A stretch of DNA of 48,359 nucleotides from Dehalococcoidia bacterium UBA1123 (GCA_002313895.1 DCAW01000173.1:1-48359); one strand, 5' to 3'; shown: positions 24,308 through 32,663, counted from the stretch's first letter. Translations and numbers: made by a program. Notes: generated by a model from the letters alone, not told the origin.

Positions 24308-25768
24308 TCATAGTTCCGGCGTCATGTTGTGCCAATCGGTGGCCTGCTCGTAGGCGTAGGCTATCCGGAACATCGCCTCTTCGCCCAAGGGTTTCGCCAT
24401 GATCTGGAGTCCGGTGGGCAGCCCGTTGGACAATCCTGACGGCACGGATATTCCAGGGATCCCTGCGATGTTGGCGGGCAGGGTCAGCACGTCGTTCAGG
24501 TACATCTGTACGGGGTCGTCCATCTTTTCGCCGAGCTTGAATGCCGTGGTAGGAGATGTCGCCATCACAAGCGCGTCGAATTTCTCGAACTCTGACTCGA
24601 ATTCCTGTCTGATAATCGTCCGGACCTGCTGGGCTTTCAAGTAATATGCGTCGTAGTACCCCGACGACAGGGCGTAGGTTCCCAGCATGATTCGGCGTTT
24701 GACTTCCGGGCCGAAGCCACGCTGTCGGGTCTTTTCGTAGGCGTCCCACATGCTGTCGGCGTCCTGCTCTGAGAATCCGTACTTCACGCCGTCGTACCGG
24801 GCCAGGTTCGCCGAACACTCCGATGGCGCGATGATGTAGTAGACAGCCAAAGCGTAAGACGTGTGGGGCAAGGATGCCTCGCCGATCTCCGCTCCCAGAG
24901 ATTTCAGAACGTCTATAGCCTTGCGAGTCGCTTCCTCGACACCCGACTCCATGCCATCGACGAAATACTCCTTCGGCACTCCGATTCGCATGCCTTTGAG
25001 GTCGGTTTTCAGGGCTGCGGTGTAGTCAGGAGGCTGGAACTCGATGGACGTTGAGTCTCGCGGGTCGTGGCCCGCGATGGCGTTCAGCACGATCACCGAG
25101 TCTCGCACGTCTCTGGTCAGCGGGCCTATCTGGTCAAGGGAGCTTGCGAAGGCTATTAACCCGTATCGCGACACCAGCCCATAGGTGGGCTTCATTCCGA
25201 CGATCCCACACAGCGAACCAGGCTGTCGGATGCTTCCCCCCGTGTCGGACCCAAGCGAGAAGAACGCTTCGCCCGATGCGACTGCTGCCGCAGGGCCACC
25301 GCTGGAGCCTCCGGGAACTCGCTCCAGGTCCCAGGGATTGTGCGTCGGGAAGAAAGCCGAGTTCTCAGTGGACGAACCCATAGCGAACTCGTCCAGGTTG
25401 CCTTTTCCTACTAGCACCGCCCCTTCCTGACGCAGCCTTTCAGCGACCGAGGCGTCATAAGGGGGGACAAACTCTTCCAGCATGCGGGACGAGCAGGTCG
25501 TCGGGACGCCGTGAGTGCATATGTTGTCCTTCAGCTGCATGGGTATGCCTGTCAGCGGCGCGGCGTTGCCTTCGGCAATACGAACGTCGGCCTCCCGGGC
25601 TTGCTCCAAAGCGAGGTTGCGTGTCACCGTGACGAACGCCTTCACCCGATCATCTATTTCCTCGATTCGTTCGAGGGATGCCTCGGTGAGTTCTAGTGAC
25701 GAGACATCGCCCCGATCGAGCATGTCGCGAGCCTCGTGGGCTGTTAGATTTACAAGAGATTTATCCAT
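24308..25768 (-). CDS. gatA: Asp-tRNA(Asn)/Glu-tRNA(Gln) amidotransferase subunit A
   Basis: A 486-residue amidase-signature enzyme, the glutaminase subunit of GatCAB, which converts Glu-tRNAGln and Asp-tRNAAsn to the amide forms. The Ser-cisSer-Lys triad is visible: Lys in PMQLKDNICTHG near 79, and Ser in PGGSSGGPAAAV and GSDTGGSIRQPGS near 150-185. The typical GatA end, MAKPLGEEAMFRIAYAYEQA followed by TDWHN, and the PTYGLVSRYGLIAFASSLDQ block are present. Length matches the family (480-500). gatC lies 137 bp upstream on the same strand; gatB is not in the window. A degenerate repeat half-copy lies between them. Confidence 0.97.
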   Translation of the reverse strand: MDKSLVNLTAHEARDMLDRGDVSSLELTEASLERIEEIDDRVKAFVTVTRNLALEQAREADVRIAEGNAAPLTGIPMQLKDNICTHGVPTTCSSRMLEEFVPPYDASVAERLRQEGAVLVGKGNLDEFAMGSSTENSAFFPTHNPWDLERVPGGSSGGPAAAVASGEAFFSLGSDTGGSIRQPGSLCGIVGMKPTYGLVSRYGLIAFASSLDQIGPLTRDVRDSVIVLNAIAGHDPRDSTSIEFQPPDYTAALKTDLKGMRIGVPKEYFVDGMESGVEEATRKAIDVLKSLGAEIGEASLPHTSYALAVYYIIAPSECSANLARYDGVKYGFSEQDADSMWDAYEKTRQRGFGPEVKRRIMLGTYALSSGYYDAYYLKAQQVRTIIRQEFESEFEKFDALVMATSPTTAFKLGEKMDDPVQMYLNDVLTLPANIAGIPGISVPSGLSNGLPTGLQIMAKPLGEEAMFRIAYAYEQATDWHNMTPEL

Positions 25769-25809
25769 GCGCGGCCTCTCTGGACACGACTAAGTTAGGA
25801 GGATTACAG

Positions 25810-25830
25810 TGCTATGCTAAACGGAGTCGA
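25810..25830. repeat. degenerate half-copy of the 24186 repeat
   Basis: GCTATGCTAAACGGAGTCGAA resembles the left arm region of the repeat at 24186 (GTCATGCTGAACGGAGTGAA). It lies in the gatC-gatA spacer. No matching right arm is evident. Confidence 0.35.
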
Positions 25831-25905
25831 AATATTTGGTGGCTAGTGTGACATCCGCGGTGCGAGTTTGACTCGTGATCTCAGCATGCGCAGAAAAGCT
25901 GGCGG

Positions 25906-26196
25906 CTAATCCAACACTGCCCTTACCCGGATGTGGTTGCCGTCGCGCTGAGGAGCGTTCGCCATCATTTCATCAACGAATTTATCGTTTGTCACTTCGT
26001 CGTCTCGCATGACGGATACCACATCCACCGAGTGGGCTGTCGGCTCGACGCCTTCAGTGTCCACCTGGTTGAGGACGTCGATATTGTCCAGAATATTGGA
26101 CATCTGGTCGCGCATGAGTTCGACTTCCTCATCGGTCATGCCGATCCGCGTCAACACGCTGAGATGCCGCACTTCGTCGGATGTAATACGAGCCAT
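25906..26196 (-). CDS. gatC: Asp-tRNA(Asn)/Glu-tRNA(Gln) amidotransferase subunit C
   Basis: A 96-residue GatC, the small subunit that wraps around and stabilises GatA in GatCAB. Motifs: ARITSDEVRHLSVLTRIGMT near the start, QMSNILDNIDVLNQVDTEGV with the family's helical belt, then EPTAHSVDV and RDDEVT with a short C-terminal tail NAPQRDGNHIRVRAVLD that inserts near the GatA active site. ATG 26196 is preferred because its GGAG lies eight bases upstream; the ATG three codons earlier (26205) is too close to it. The gene order gatC-gatA is usual. It is divergent from aspartate dehydrogenase with a 133-bp spacer. Confidence 0.95.
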   Translation of the reverse strand: MARITSDEVRHLSVLTRIGMTDEEVELMRDQMSNILDNIDVLNQVDTEGVEPTAHSVDVVSVMRDDEVTNDKFVDEMMANAPQRDGNHIRVRAVLD

Positions 26197-26329
26197 GTCA
26201 TTCACTCCAAGTTTCGAGTCCGCCGGAAGTGTAACAAAGGGCGTTGTGAGTGGGCAAGATCGGCTTCCTAAAACCTCACGATGGTTTCAAGAACGGCTTC
26301 CTTTGACACTCGCGACCGATGGCTCTAAT

Positions 26330-27151
26330 ATGGGGCCGATGGTTACCAAAGTCAAAAAAATAGGCATAGCGGGTTGCGGCACCATTGGACGCAGAGTCGC
26401 GAGCGAGTTGGACGCAGGCTCAATTCCTGGCGCGACACTGGTTGCTCTCAACAGTCGCAATATCCAACGGGCAAAAGAGTTCGCCTCTACTCTGTCGAAT
26501 CCCGTGCCTGTGCTTACTCTGCATGAGATGGCGCAGGCGGTCGACCTCGTGGTCGAGGCCGCCCCGGGCGCGGCGATGAACGACATTGCGACGGCTACGC
26601 TGTCGGCTGGCAAAGACCTGATGGCTCTCAGCGGAGGGGCTTTGTTAGAACGCGACGACCTGTTCGACATGGCCGAGCGCAATGGCGCGAAGGTGTATGT
26701 TCCGTCCGGCGCGATTGCCGGCCTGGATGGCGTCGCCTCCGCCTGTGCCGGAGAGATCGATTCCATAACCATGATTACTCGAAAACCGCCTGGCGGACTG
26801 AAAGGCGCTCCGGGTGTCGAAGGCATGGACCTAGACGCTGTTACCGAGCCGACGGTCGTCTATGAAGGCCCCGTCCAGGAGGCATGCCGCCTGTTCCCTG
26901 CCAACGTCAACGTGTCGGCGGCTCTGAGCATGGCGGGCATCGGCCCTAACAAGACCGCGATTCTAATTTACGCCGACCCGACTGTCACCCGCAACACTCA
27001 TGAAATTCAGGTCGAGGGCGAGTTCGGCAAGCTGACAATCAAGATTGAGAACGTACCTTCACCTGAGAACCCCCGGACAGGTAAGTTGTCGGCGCTGTCC
27101 GCGCTGGCCACTCTCCGGCGCATCACTTCTCACATCCAGATAGGGACGTAA
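26330..27151 (+). CDS. nadX: aspartate dehydrogenase family protein
   Basis: A protein of about 273 residues related to L-aspartate dehydrogenase, which makes iminoaspartate for NAD biosynthesis or deaminates aspartate. Seen: the Rossmann loop KKIGIAGCGTIGRRV, then EAAPGAAMNDIA, the segment YVPSGAIAGLDGV, RKPPGGLKGAP, and the family block DPTVTRNTHEIQVEGEFG with the catalytic His in NTHEI. The final segment, PRTGKLSALSALATLR, is the standard C-terminus. ATG 26330 is used; ATG 26339 (MVTKVKKIGIAG) is equally possible and has GGGG before it. The open frame extends further upstream across gatC on the other strand, but that part is antisense and not coding. Confidence 0.85.
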   Translation: MGPMVTKVKKIGIAGCGTIGRRVASELDAGSIPGATLVALNSRNIQRAKEFASTLSNPVPVLTLHEMAQAVDLVVEAAPGAAMNDIATATLSAGKDLMALSGGALLERDDLFDMAERNGAKVYVPSGAIAGLDGVASACAGEIDSITMITRKPPGGLKGAPGVEGMDLDAVTEPTVVYEGPVQEACRLFPANVNVSAALSMAGIGPNKTAILIYADPTVTRNTHEIQVEGEFGKLTIKIENVPSPENPRTGKLSALSALATLRRITSHIQIGT

Positions 27152-27198
27152 GTTCCGGCCATCGCTCTGACTCAAGCCTGGGTGTTTGCGACCCTCGA

Positions 27199-28062
27199 TT
27201 ACTCTCCGGAGTCGCTCGGTGGCAGCGTCTTGAGGTACATCCATAGAGCCTTGAGTTCGTCATCAGTCATCCGAGCGAAATGCTCCCAGGGCATGAACTC
27301 ACCATCGAGTTGCCCGCCGCCAGGAGTCTTTCCTGTTCGCATCGTGTTTATGAAGTCAGACTCCTCCCAACTAACCAGCACACCCTCTGGCGTTAGATTG
27401 CGGGCCACTGGGGCGTCCTGCTCTCCGGGAACCGAACCGCCTGACAGGTTGTCGCCGTGACAGACTGAGCAGATTGTCGCCAGATACTCGCCGTACTCGA
27501 CTGTCACTCCTGGTGTCGGGTCTGGAGGGCGAGGGGCGGTGTGGTCGAACTTGCTAGCTGGGAGTATCGATGAATCCAATAGCGCGATTACTCTGCCCAG
27601 CGGCCCCAGGCTGGTCTTTGGCACTTGGTTGTCCACTGGTGGAAGGTTCCTTATGTAGGCGACGATGGCCCCCAAGTCTGCGTCACTGATCTTGTTAAAG
27701 TACTCTGAAGGCATTATCACCAACGCCTCTCCGTCGCGACCAACTCCGTGACGAATCGCCCGCACGAGGTCTTCATCGCTCAGCGCGTCGCCGATGCCGC
27801 TTGCCCCTGATGTGAGATTGGGCGAGGCGAGCGTGCCGAACACAGAGTCTTCAGACAGGATATCTCCTCCTAGCCCCTCGCCATGACACTCACTGCAAAG
27901 CCCGACAGTTTCGACGTAGTGGCGACCGCGTTCGATGGAAACTGCATCTGTCGGTATTGGAACGGATGCCACCTGAATGTCGTAATCCTTGCTGATCCGC
28001 CTGCTTCCTAACAAAATCAGGACCAAGATGGCCACAACGAGCAGCGCAACCAGTCCCGCCAC
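27199..28062 (-). CDS. membrane-anchored diheme cytochrome c
   Basis: A protein of about 287 residues with an N-terminal hydrophobic anchor followed by two class-I cytochrome c domains outside the membrane. Haem motifs: CSECH near residue 56 and CSVCH near 202, with later Met ligands in MPSEYFNKISDADL and FMPWEHFARMTDDEL. It should pass electrons from a dehydrogenase to an oxidase. GTG 28062 is the first normal start, but the upstream frame reads IKKILKWVGIVV back to ATC at 28095, just after a stop, which is the expected Lys-rich beginning of such anchors. An ATG at that place would give the typical MKKILKW start, so the true start may be the ATC codon or a mutated ATG. Confidence 0.87.
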   Translation of the reverse strand: MAGLVALLVVAILVLILLGSRRISKDYDIQVASVPIPTDAVSIERGRHYVETVGLCSECHGEGLGGDILSEDSVFGTLASPNLTSGASGIGDALSDEDLVRAIRHGVGRDGEALVIMPSEYFNKISDADLGAIVAYIRNLPPVDNQVPKTSLGPLGRVIALLDSSILPASKFDHTAPRPPDPTPGVTVEYGEYLATICSVCHGDNLSGGSVPGEQDAPVARNLTPEGVLVSWEESDFINTMRTGKTPGGGQLDGEFMPWEHFARMTDDELKALWMYLKTLPPSDSGE

Positions 28063-28095
28063 AACGATTCCGACCCATTTCAGTATCTTCTTGAT

Positions 28096-28425
28096 AGCTC
28101 ACAATACCCTTCACATAATGCGGAATCTATCTAGAGTCTACGATATTACATCACCTTTTACTTCGTGGTCATATGGCGATGGGTGACGGTGTAGGTTTAT
28201 GAATTGTTGCTTTCAAACTTCGCGTATCAAGTGTGGCAAACGCGCAATCTCTCCTGATTCGAGTTGACAAGATCATGCGCCAGATAATTGAAAACCAACA
28301 TCAGCAGGTTCTCAATGCCTTGTCGGCGCCCATATAATGCAGTCACCATCCGGAACGCCTGAGCAGCGTTAATCGGCAAATCATACCACCAGACGAAATC
28401 CAAAACCGACCAAGGAGCGAGAGAA
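28096..28425. other. 330-bp divergent intergenic region
   Basis: Between the cytochrome c gene (-) and the CinA-like gene (+). Moderately A/T-rich near 28110-28220. It should hold both promoters, but I see no convincing -35/-10 pair, RNA gene or repeat. A minus-strand open frame that extends into the CinA gene lacks any family features. Confidence 0.45.
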
Positions 28426-28905
28426 ATGGAAGTCCAGGAAATTGCAGACCTGATAACAACCAAGAAACAAACAGTATCTGTTGCCGAGGCCGACACCTGC
28501 GGTTTGATTGGATATATGTTCAGCACCGTGCCGGGAAGTTCTCGATGGTTCCCAGGCGGCGTCATTGCCTATACCGGCGGACTGAAGCAGTCGATTCTCG
28601 GAGTGTCCGACGATCTGTACAACACCAAAGGCAGCGTCAGCCCCGACATGGCGATTGCGATGGCGCGAGGCGTCGTCAATGTGACTGGCACAGACTATGG
28701 GGTCTCGGTCACAGGCGTCGCCGGCCCGACAGGCGGACGTTCGGGACTGCCAGTCGGGACGTTCTACATCGGGTTGGCCGGCCCAAACAACCTGGACGTC
28801 GCCGAGCGAATCCAAACCGATGCAGGAGATCGCGATGGCAACAAACGACAGGCGGCGCAGGCTGTCATCGACCTGCTGGGAAAACACTTGTCAGGCGAAG
28901 CATAA
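28426..28905 (+). CDS. CinA C-terminal-like protein lacking the PncC catalytic serine
   Basis: A 159-residue single-domain homologue of PncC, the NMN amidohydrolase domain of CinA. Family blocks are clear: VPGSSRWFPGGVIAYTGGLK near 35-54, GSVSPDMAIAMARGVV, VTGVAGPTGGRSGLPVGTFY. However the first motif, normally AESCTGGL, is AEADTCGL (residues 20-27): Ser is Ala22 and the Cys is Asp23. Tyr49 and Lys54, the partners of that Ser, are kept. It therefore probably does not hydrolyse NMN in the known way and may bind a nucleotide or act on another substrate. GGAG at 28410-28413 is the likely ribosome site. It is a single-gene unit. Confidence 0.85.
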   Translation: MEVQEIADLITTKKQTVSVAEADTCGLIGYMFSTVPGSSRWFPGGVIAYTGGLKQSILGVSDDLYNTKGSVSPDMAIAMARGVVNVTGTDYGVSVTGVAGPTGGRSGLPVGTFYIGLAGPNNLDVAERIQTDAGDRDGNKRQAAQAVIDLLGKHLSGEA

Positions 28906-29082
28906 TCGTTAGCGCCTGGACTCGGAATTCCTAGTGGAAATCAGCGGCTGCTTTTGTGAACAACATCACGATGTTGACACGCATGGAGCAGGGGGTTAGA
29001 TTTTGCCCGATGCGAATTCCGCATGATCGCGCCAGTTGATGGTCCTGTCGCCATCGACACAGGTGAAAGACCAGGAGCGGCC

Positions 29083-29406
29083 ATGATTAAGCATCGGAAT
29101 TTGTGGTTGCAGGTTTTGTTGTTCATCATCACTCTGAGGATTTACGGGATTTACTGGTACTGCTCCACATTCAAGGAAATGGTCGAACATCAAGACCAGG
29201 AAGAGAACGCCGTCTTGTGGACGATATTAGCGCTCACACCCACCGCGAACTTATTCTCGTTCTGGAAACATGGAGGGTTGGTGGAAAGCGTCACGAACAA
29301 TAAATATCCTTAGTGGTTGCTGTTCGTCCTTTTGATTTTCATAGGGCTGGCAGCGTGGTTGATTACGCAGCTTGAACTGAACAAACTGGCGACCCAGGAA
29401 GCGTGA
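29083..29406 (+). pseudogene. DUF4234-like membrane protein interrupted by an in-frame TAG
   Basis: From ATG 29083 (AGGAG at 29073-29077) the protein reads MIKHRNLWLQVLLFIITLRI, then GIYWYCSTFKEM, a cytoplasmic loop and WTILALTPTANLFSFWKHGG, and stops at TAG 29311-29313 after NNKYP. The same frame continues immediately as WLLFVLLIFIGLAAWLITQL and ELNKLATQEA to TGA 29404-29406. DUF4234 proteins normally have this last helix and the ending QxELN, so the TAG removes the final membrane helix. A longer upstream reading from 29023 lacks family similarity. Either a nonsense mutation or a base error; the two parts are otherwise intact. Confidence 0.75.
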
Positions 29407-29525
29407 CATCTAATTTAGAAACCGTGCACAAGGTGTCTTCCGGATTCAGGCGCCGTCAGAGTCTGAAGTCAAGTATGATGGAAATACTGGACTGAACCAC
29501 CTGCACGATACATTGGAGGCGAATT

Positions 29526-29738
29526 GTGGACAAACAACAATACTCTTGCGACAAGTGCCAGGGCGCCGAATTCAAGGCCGGAGAAATCAGGACGACGGGC
29601 TCAGGAATTTCTCGATTCCTGAATTTGCAAAATCAAAAGTTTAGCACTGTGTCCTGCACGCGATGCGGCTACACGGACGTTTATCGAATGGATGCCAGCG
29701 GAAAGATTGGCAACATCTTCGACATATTGACCAACTAG
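29526..29738 (+). CDS. zinc-ribbon nucleic-acid-binding-like protein
   Basis: A 70-residue zinc ribbon from GTG 29526 with GGAGG at 29515-29519. Two CxxC knuckles: CDKC at residues 8-11 and CTRC at 44-47, spaced as in the small zinc-ribbon family that begins YxCxKCG and ends CxxCGYTEVYR; here CTRCGYTDVYRMDAS follows. Residues 18-40 (GEIRTTGSGISRFLNLQNQK) match the linker of that family. Binding of metal is clear; nucleic-acid binding is assumed from family naming only. A strong terminator follows 24 bp after the stop. Confidence 0.85.
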   Translation: MDKQQYSCDKCQGAEFKAGEIRTTGSGISRFLNLQNQKFSTVSCTRCGYTDVYRMDASGKIGNIFDILTN

Positions 29739-29762
29739 GCGTTCTTCTCAGACCAGAACGAA

Positions 29763-29798
29763 AATGTGGCTGGCGACTCTCGAATCGCCAGCCACATT
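29763..29798. terminator. perfect 14-bp stem bidirectional terminator
   Basis: AATGTGGCTGGCGA (29763-29776) and TCGCCAGCCACATT (29785-29798) form a perfect stem with an 8-base loop. It sits between the zinc-ribbon gene (+) and the end of an SDR gene (-). The flanks are A-rich on the left and T-containing on the right, so it can serve both. Confidence 0.85.
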
Positions 29799-29825
29799 CT
29801 ATTTGCCCCGATTGTGGGCGAGTCG

Positions 29826-30767
29826 TTACTCTCTTGGTGGCGCCGCGGGCATGGGGTTTGTGAGGCCTTGGGCTAGCGAAATCGGAATCAACTCGTCCAA
29901 CTCGTCCAGAGTCCAGCGCCCGTTTTTGTGGATACTGCGTGTGACGTGACGCGGTGAGTACAGAGTCATCTGCCATCCGCTGGTTCCGATGACCTGTCCT
30001 GTAATGTTTCCTGCCGCTTCGGAGCAAAGATACACGGCCTTTGGCGCGTTGTTGGCCGGATCACGAGCTTCAGGCGGCCCCTGGATAGGCTCGCCCTGAG
30101 TGCGTATCTCCGTTGTGGCGACCGCCGCCGCTCGAAGCTGTCGGCTGGAATCGGGGACTGTCTCTGTCATGCGCGTGGCTCCGCCGGGATACACGGCGTT
30201 GGCGGTGATGCCATATGGAGCCAACTCTTTGGCGAGAGATCGGACGAATCCAACCATGCCCTCTTTGGCAGCGGAGTAGTTTGCTTGACCCGATGACCCC
30301 AGACCAGAGCCTGAAGAATACAGCACGATTCTGCCGTATCCCTGCTTGATCATGTGGGGTATCGCGTTTCGCACCATGTTGAACGCGCCGTACAGGTGAA
30401 CCTGCAAAACGGCGTCCCACTCGGCCTCGGTCATGTTGAATACCATGCGGTCTCGGAGGATGCCTGCTACATGGCACACGGCGTCGAGTCTGCCGAAGTT
30501 GTCTATGGCTGTCTGGATAATATTGCCCGCCGACTCGTACTCGGCCACGGAATCGAAGTTTGCGACCGCCGAGCCGCCTTTGTCACGAATTTCCTTTGCC
30601 GTTTGCTCTGCTGGAGAGCCGGACGTTCCTTCGCCGTCCACTGCGCCGCCCAGGTCGTTTACGACCACGGACGCACCGTCGTCGGCCATCCAGTGAGCGA
30701 CTTCGCGCCCGATACCCCGGCCAGCTCCGGTAACGATTACGACTCTGCCTTCCATTCTATTTCCCAT
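29826..30767 (-). CDS. SDR family oxidoreductase (MFE-2-like type)
   Basis: A 313-residue short-chain dehydrogenase of the kind resembling the dehydrogenase part of peroxisomal multifunctional enzyme 2: TGAGRGIGREVAHWMADDGA, VVVNDLGGAVDGEG, CHVAGILRDRMVFNMTEAEW and YSAAKEGMVGFVRSLA with YxxxK intact. A C-terminal extension of about 60 residues, SPRHVTRSIHKNGRWTLDEL, exceeds a usual SDR. Likely substrates are 3-hydroxyacyl-CoA or similar alcohols. It is followed upstream on the same strand, after 78 bp, by a closely related paralogue at 30846-31769, so the pair arose by duplication and is probably co-transcribed. Confidence 0.92.
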   Translation of the reverse strand: MGNRMEGRVVIVTGAGRGIGREVAHWMADDGASVVVNDLGGAVDGEGTSGSPAEQTAKEIRDKGGSAVANFDSVAEYESAGNIIQTAIDNFGRLDAVCHVAGILRDRMVFNMTEAEWDAVLQVHLYGAFNMVRNAIPHMIKQGYGRIVLYSSGSGLGSSGQANYSAAKEGMVGFVRSLAKELAPYGITANAVYPGGATRMTETVPDSSRQLRAAAVATTEIRTQGEPIQGPPEARDPANNAPKAVYLCSEAAGNITGQVIGTSGWQMTLYSPRHVTRSIHKNGRWTLDELDELIPISLAQGLTNPMPAAPPRE

Positions 30768-30810
30768 TGATATTTACCTCTCGTTGGGTGTGTACCAGCG
30801 GCGATTCAGA

Positions 30811-30843
30811 CTGCTGATAGCTGTGGCTAACTGCTGATAGCTG
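30811..30843. repeat. short direct repeat CTGCTGATAGCTG x2
   Basis: Two exact copies of CTGCTGATAGCTG at 30811-30823 and 30831-30843, one period of 20 bases apart, in the spacer between the paralogous SDR genes. A related degenerate stretch (GCTGACGGCTGAAAGCTGATTGCTGA) is at 33729-33754. Looks like a simple expanding repeat. Confidence 0.6.
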
Positions 30844-30845
30844 GA

Positions 30846-31769
30846 CTAGAAGCCTGTGCCGATCATCTTTGGGACCAGAACGTCCATCTCTTCCATATTG
30901 AAGTTGCCCCACTTGAGTATCGACCGCTCAACCGCCGGGTTCGAGTACAAGTAGATACTGCCGCCTCGGACGCCGAAGACGTATCCGTTAACGTCAGGGG
31001 AAGCGTAGGTGGAAAGATACACCGCCAGTGGCGCGACATTCTCAGGATCGTCGGGCCAGCCCGGGCCTTCCCAATCACTCAGAGCAGGGGACGGGCCGAT
31101 GCCTGCTCGCTCGTCTCGGCTGGGTCCGGGAGCGTCGGCAACGCGATGCTCGTCAACACTGCCGGGGAACAGGCGAGTCTCCGCCATCGGAGAGATGGCG
31201 TTCGCGGTGACACCGTAGCGTCCCAGGTCGCGGCCCACAGTGCGAGTGAGACCGACAATGCCTTCGGAGGCGGCAGAGTAGTTGGAGCGTCCCACGTCAC
31301 CCAGTCCGGCGTCGGAAACCATGTTTACGATTCTTCCGCTTCTCTGTTGTCTAAATATAATCGCTGCGTACTTGCAGGTCGTGAACGCGGCTTTGGTGTT
31401 GTTGCGAAGAACCCGGTCCCAGTCGTCTGGGGTCATCTGGAAAATCATGCGGTCGCGGAGCATGCCAGCGCTGTTGACAAGCACATCTAACTGACCATAT
31501 TGGTCAACCGCCTGCTGTATGACGGCCTCGCCGCCGTCCATGAGCGCGATATTGTCGTAGTTGGCAGCGGCTTCGCCGCCTCGCGCCCGAATTTCGGCCA
31601 CAACACCGTCGGCTGGCTCGTGGGACGAGCCTGTGCCGTCAACCTCAGCGCCGAGATCGTTGACCACGACCTTCGCGCCTTCTTCTGCCATGAGCAGGGC
31701 CACGCCTCGGCCCACGCCCCTTCCCGCTCCCGTCACCACAGCCACCTTGCCCTCTAGACGGTTGCCCAT
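30846..31769 (-). CDS. SDR family protein with Ser in place of catalytic Lys
   Basis: A 307-residue paralogue of the SDR at 29826: TGAGRGVGRGVALLMAEEGA, VVVNDLGAEVDGTGSS, NSAGMLRDRMIFQMTPDDW, then NYSAASEGIVGLTRTVGRD. The YxxxK lysine is Ser168 (codon TCC, 31268-31266), while Tyr164 is kept. NNAG is NSAG. The C-terminal extension (VNGYVFGVRGGSIYLYSNPA, then a terminal helix) is retained. Classical dehydrogenase chemistry is unlikely; it may be a non-catalytic partner of its paralogue or a binding protein. Unlike the AAC change at 21416, this needs at least three base changes from AAG, so it is not a simple read error. Confidence 0.9.
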   Translation of the reverse strand: MGNRLEGKVAVVTGAGRGVGRGVALLMAEEGAKVVVNDLGAEVDGTGSSHEPADGVVAEIRARGGEAAANYDNIALMDGGEAVIQQAVDQYGQLDVLVNSAGMLRDRMIFQMTPDDWDRVLRNNTKAAFTTCKYAAIIFRQQRSGRIVNMVSDAGLGDVGRSNYSAASEGIVGLTRTVGRDLGRYGVTANAISPMAETRLFPGSVDEHRVADAPGPSRDERAGIGPSPALSDWEGPGWPDDPENVAPLAVYLSTYASPDVNGYVFGVRGGSIYLYSNPAVERSILKWGNFNMEEMDVLVPKMIGTGF

Positions 31770-31944
31770 TAGTCACCTCCGTTTATTTAATCTTCGTAGC
31801 ATGCTTTTTGTCGACATAGAGAATAGCTAATTCGTCGTTACTCGCGTCGGGTCACAATATAACCCATGGGGCGACCGTTGGAAAGTTTGAGGTTGAGTCG
31901 GTGTGCTAAGGTATGACGGCAACCCGAAAAACAAGGAGCTCCAC

Positions 31945-32637
31945 TTGATACACAAGGATTTTTCCTGCGAATTTTACTTCATTCGGCATGGCGAATCAGT
32001 GTCCAACGCGACGCCCGGATTCGCCGCCGGCAAGAACTTCGACGCGCCTCTGACCGACAAGGGGATCGGGCAAGCCCAGCTACTAGGCGAACGACTAGAG
32101 CGGGAGGGCGTGACCTTCGACCGGGTGTACAGTTCCAGCCTGACACGGACCGTCCAGACCACGGAAAACATGCTCAAAGGTATGGGAGAGTCAGGACGCG
32201 ATTTCCCCAGGGTGGACGATATCATCGAACAGCAGATGCCTGGGTGGAGAGGCGTTCCTGTTGAAGAGGTCTACACTCCGGAAAATTTAGTCTACATTCG
32301 CTCCAAAGGGGCGCACTTCGTCCCTCCAGACGGGGAGTCCTTGAGGATGGTCCAGCGGCGCATGTCGAACTGGCTGGAAGACGAGATAATCTACAATGAG
32401 GAACTGACATCCGAGCCGGTGTCAATGCGGGTGGCGGTGGTTGGGCATGGCACTGCGTCACGATGCCTGTTCCAGTACATCATGAGATTCGACGATATGT
32501 TTCTTCGTAGGATGTCGATAGAAAACACGTCGATAGCCCGTTTTATCTTCGACGACGAGGGTTGGTCTGTGCTGAAGCTGAACGACGCTACGCACCTGGG
32601 AACATCAGAGTCTCACAGCCTTGAGGCGCAACCCTGA
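31945..32637 (+). CDS. histidine phosphatase family protein (phosphoglycerate mutase-like)
   Basis: A 230-residue histidine phosphatase. RHGES follows strand EFYFIRHGESVSNA near residue 11, with the phosphorylated His in the RHG motif; then SSSLTRTVQTTENML with the second Arg and the late VAVVGHGTASRCL with the second His. These enzymes hydrolyse or transfer phosphate on small metabolites. TTG 31945 is used because AAGGAG lies at 31933-31938; longer readings to 31903 add residues not found in the family. Monocistronic between the SDR pair (-) and a zinc-ribbon gene (-). Confidence 0.88.
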   Translation: MIHKDFSCEFYFIRHGESVSNATPGFAAGKNFDAPLTDKGIGQAQLLGERLEREGVTFDRVYSSSLTRTVQTTENMLKGMGESGRDFPRVDDIIEQQMPGWRGVPVEEVYTPENLVYIRSKGAHFVPPDGESLRMVQRRMSNWLEDEIIYNEELTSEPVSMRVAVVGHGTASRCLFQYIMRFDDMFLRRMSIENTSIARFIFDDEGWSVLKLNDATHLGTSESHSLEAQP

Positions 32638-32663
32638 GTTCTGACAAGGTGATCAAGGCATCA

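Noticed and set aside
26009..26329. Longer start for aspartate dehydrogenase reaching over gatC
   Set aside because: The added part is antisense to gatC and shows no family similarity; the Rossmann loop begins after 26339.
28227..28565. Minus-strand open frame before and inside the CinA-like gene
   Set aside because: It overlaps the real gene in antisense and has no family pattern.
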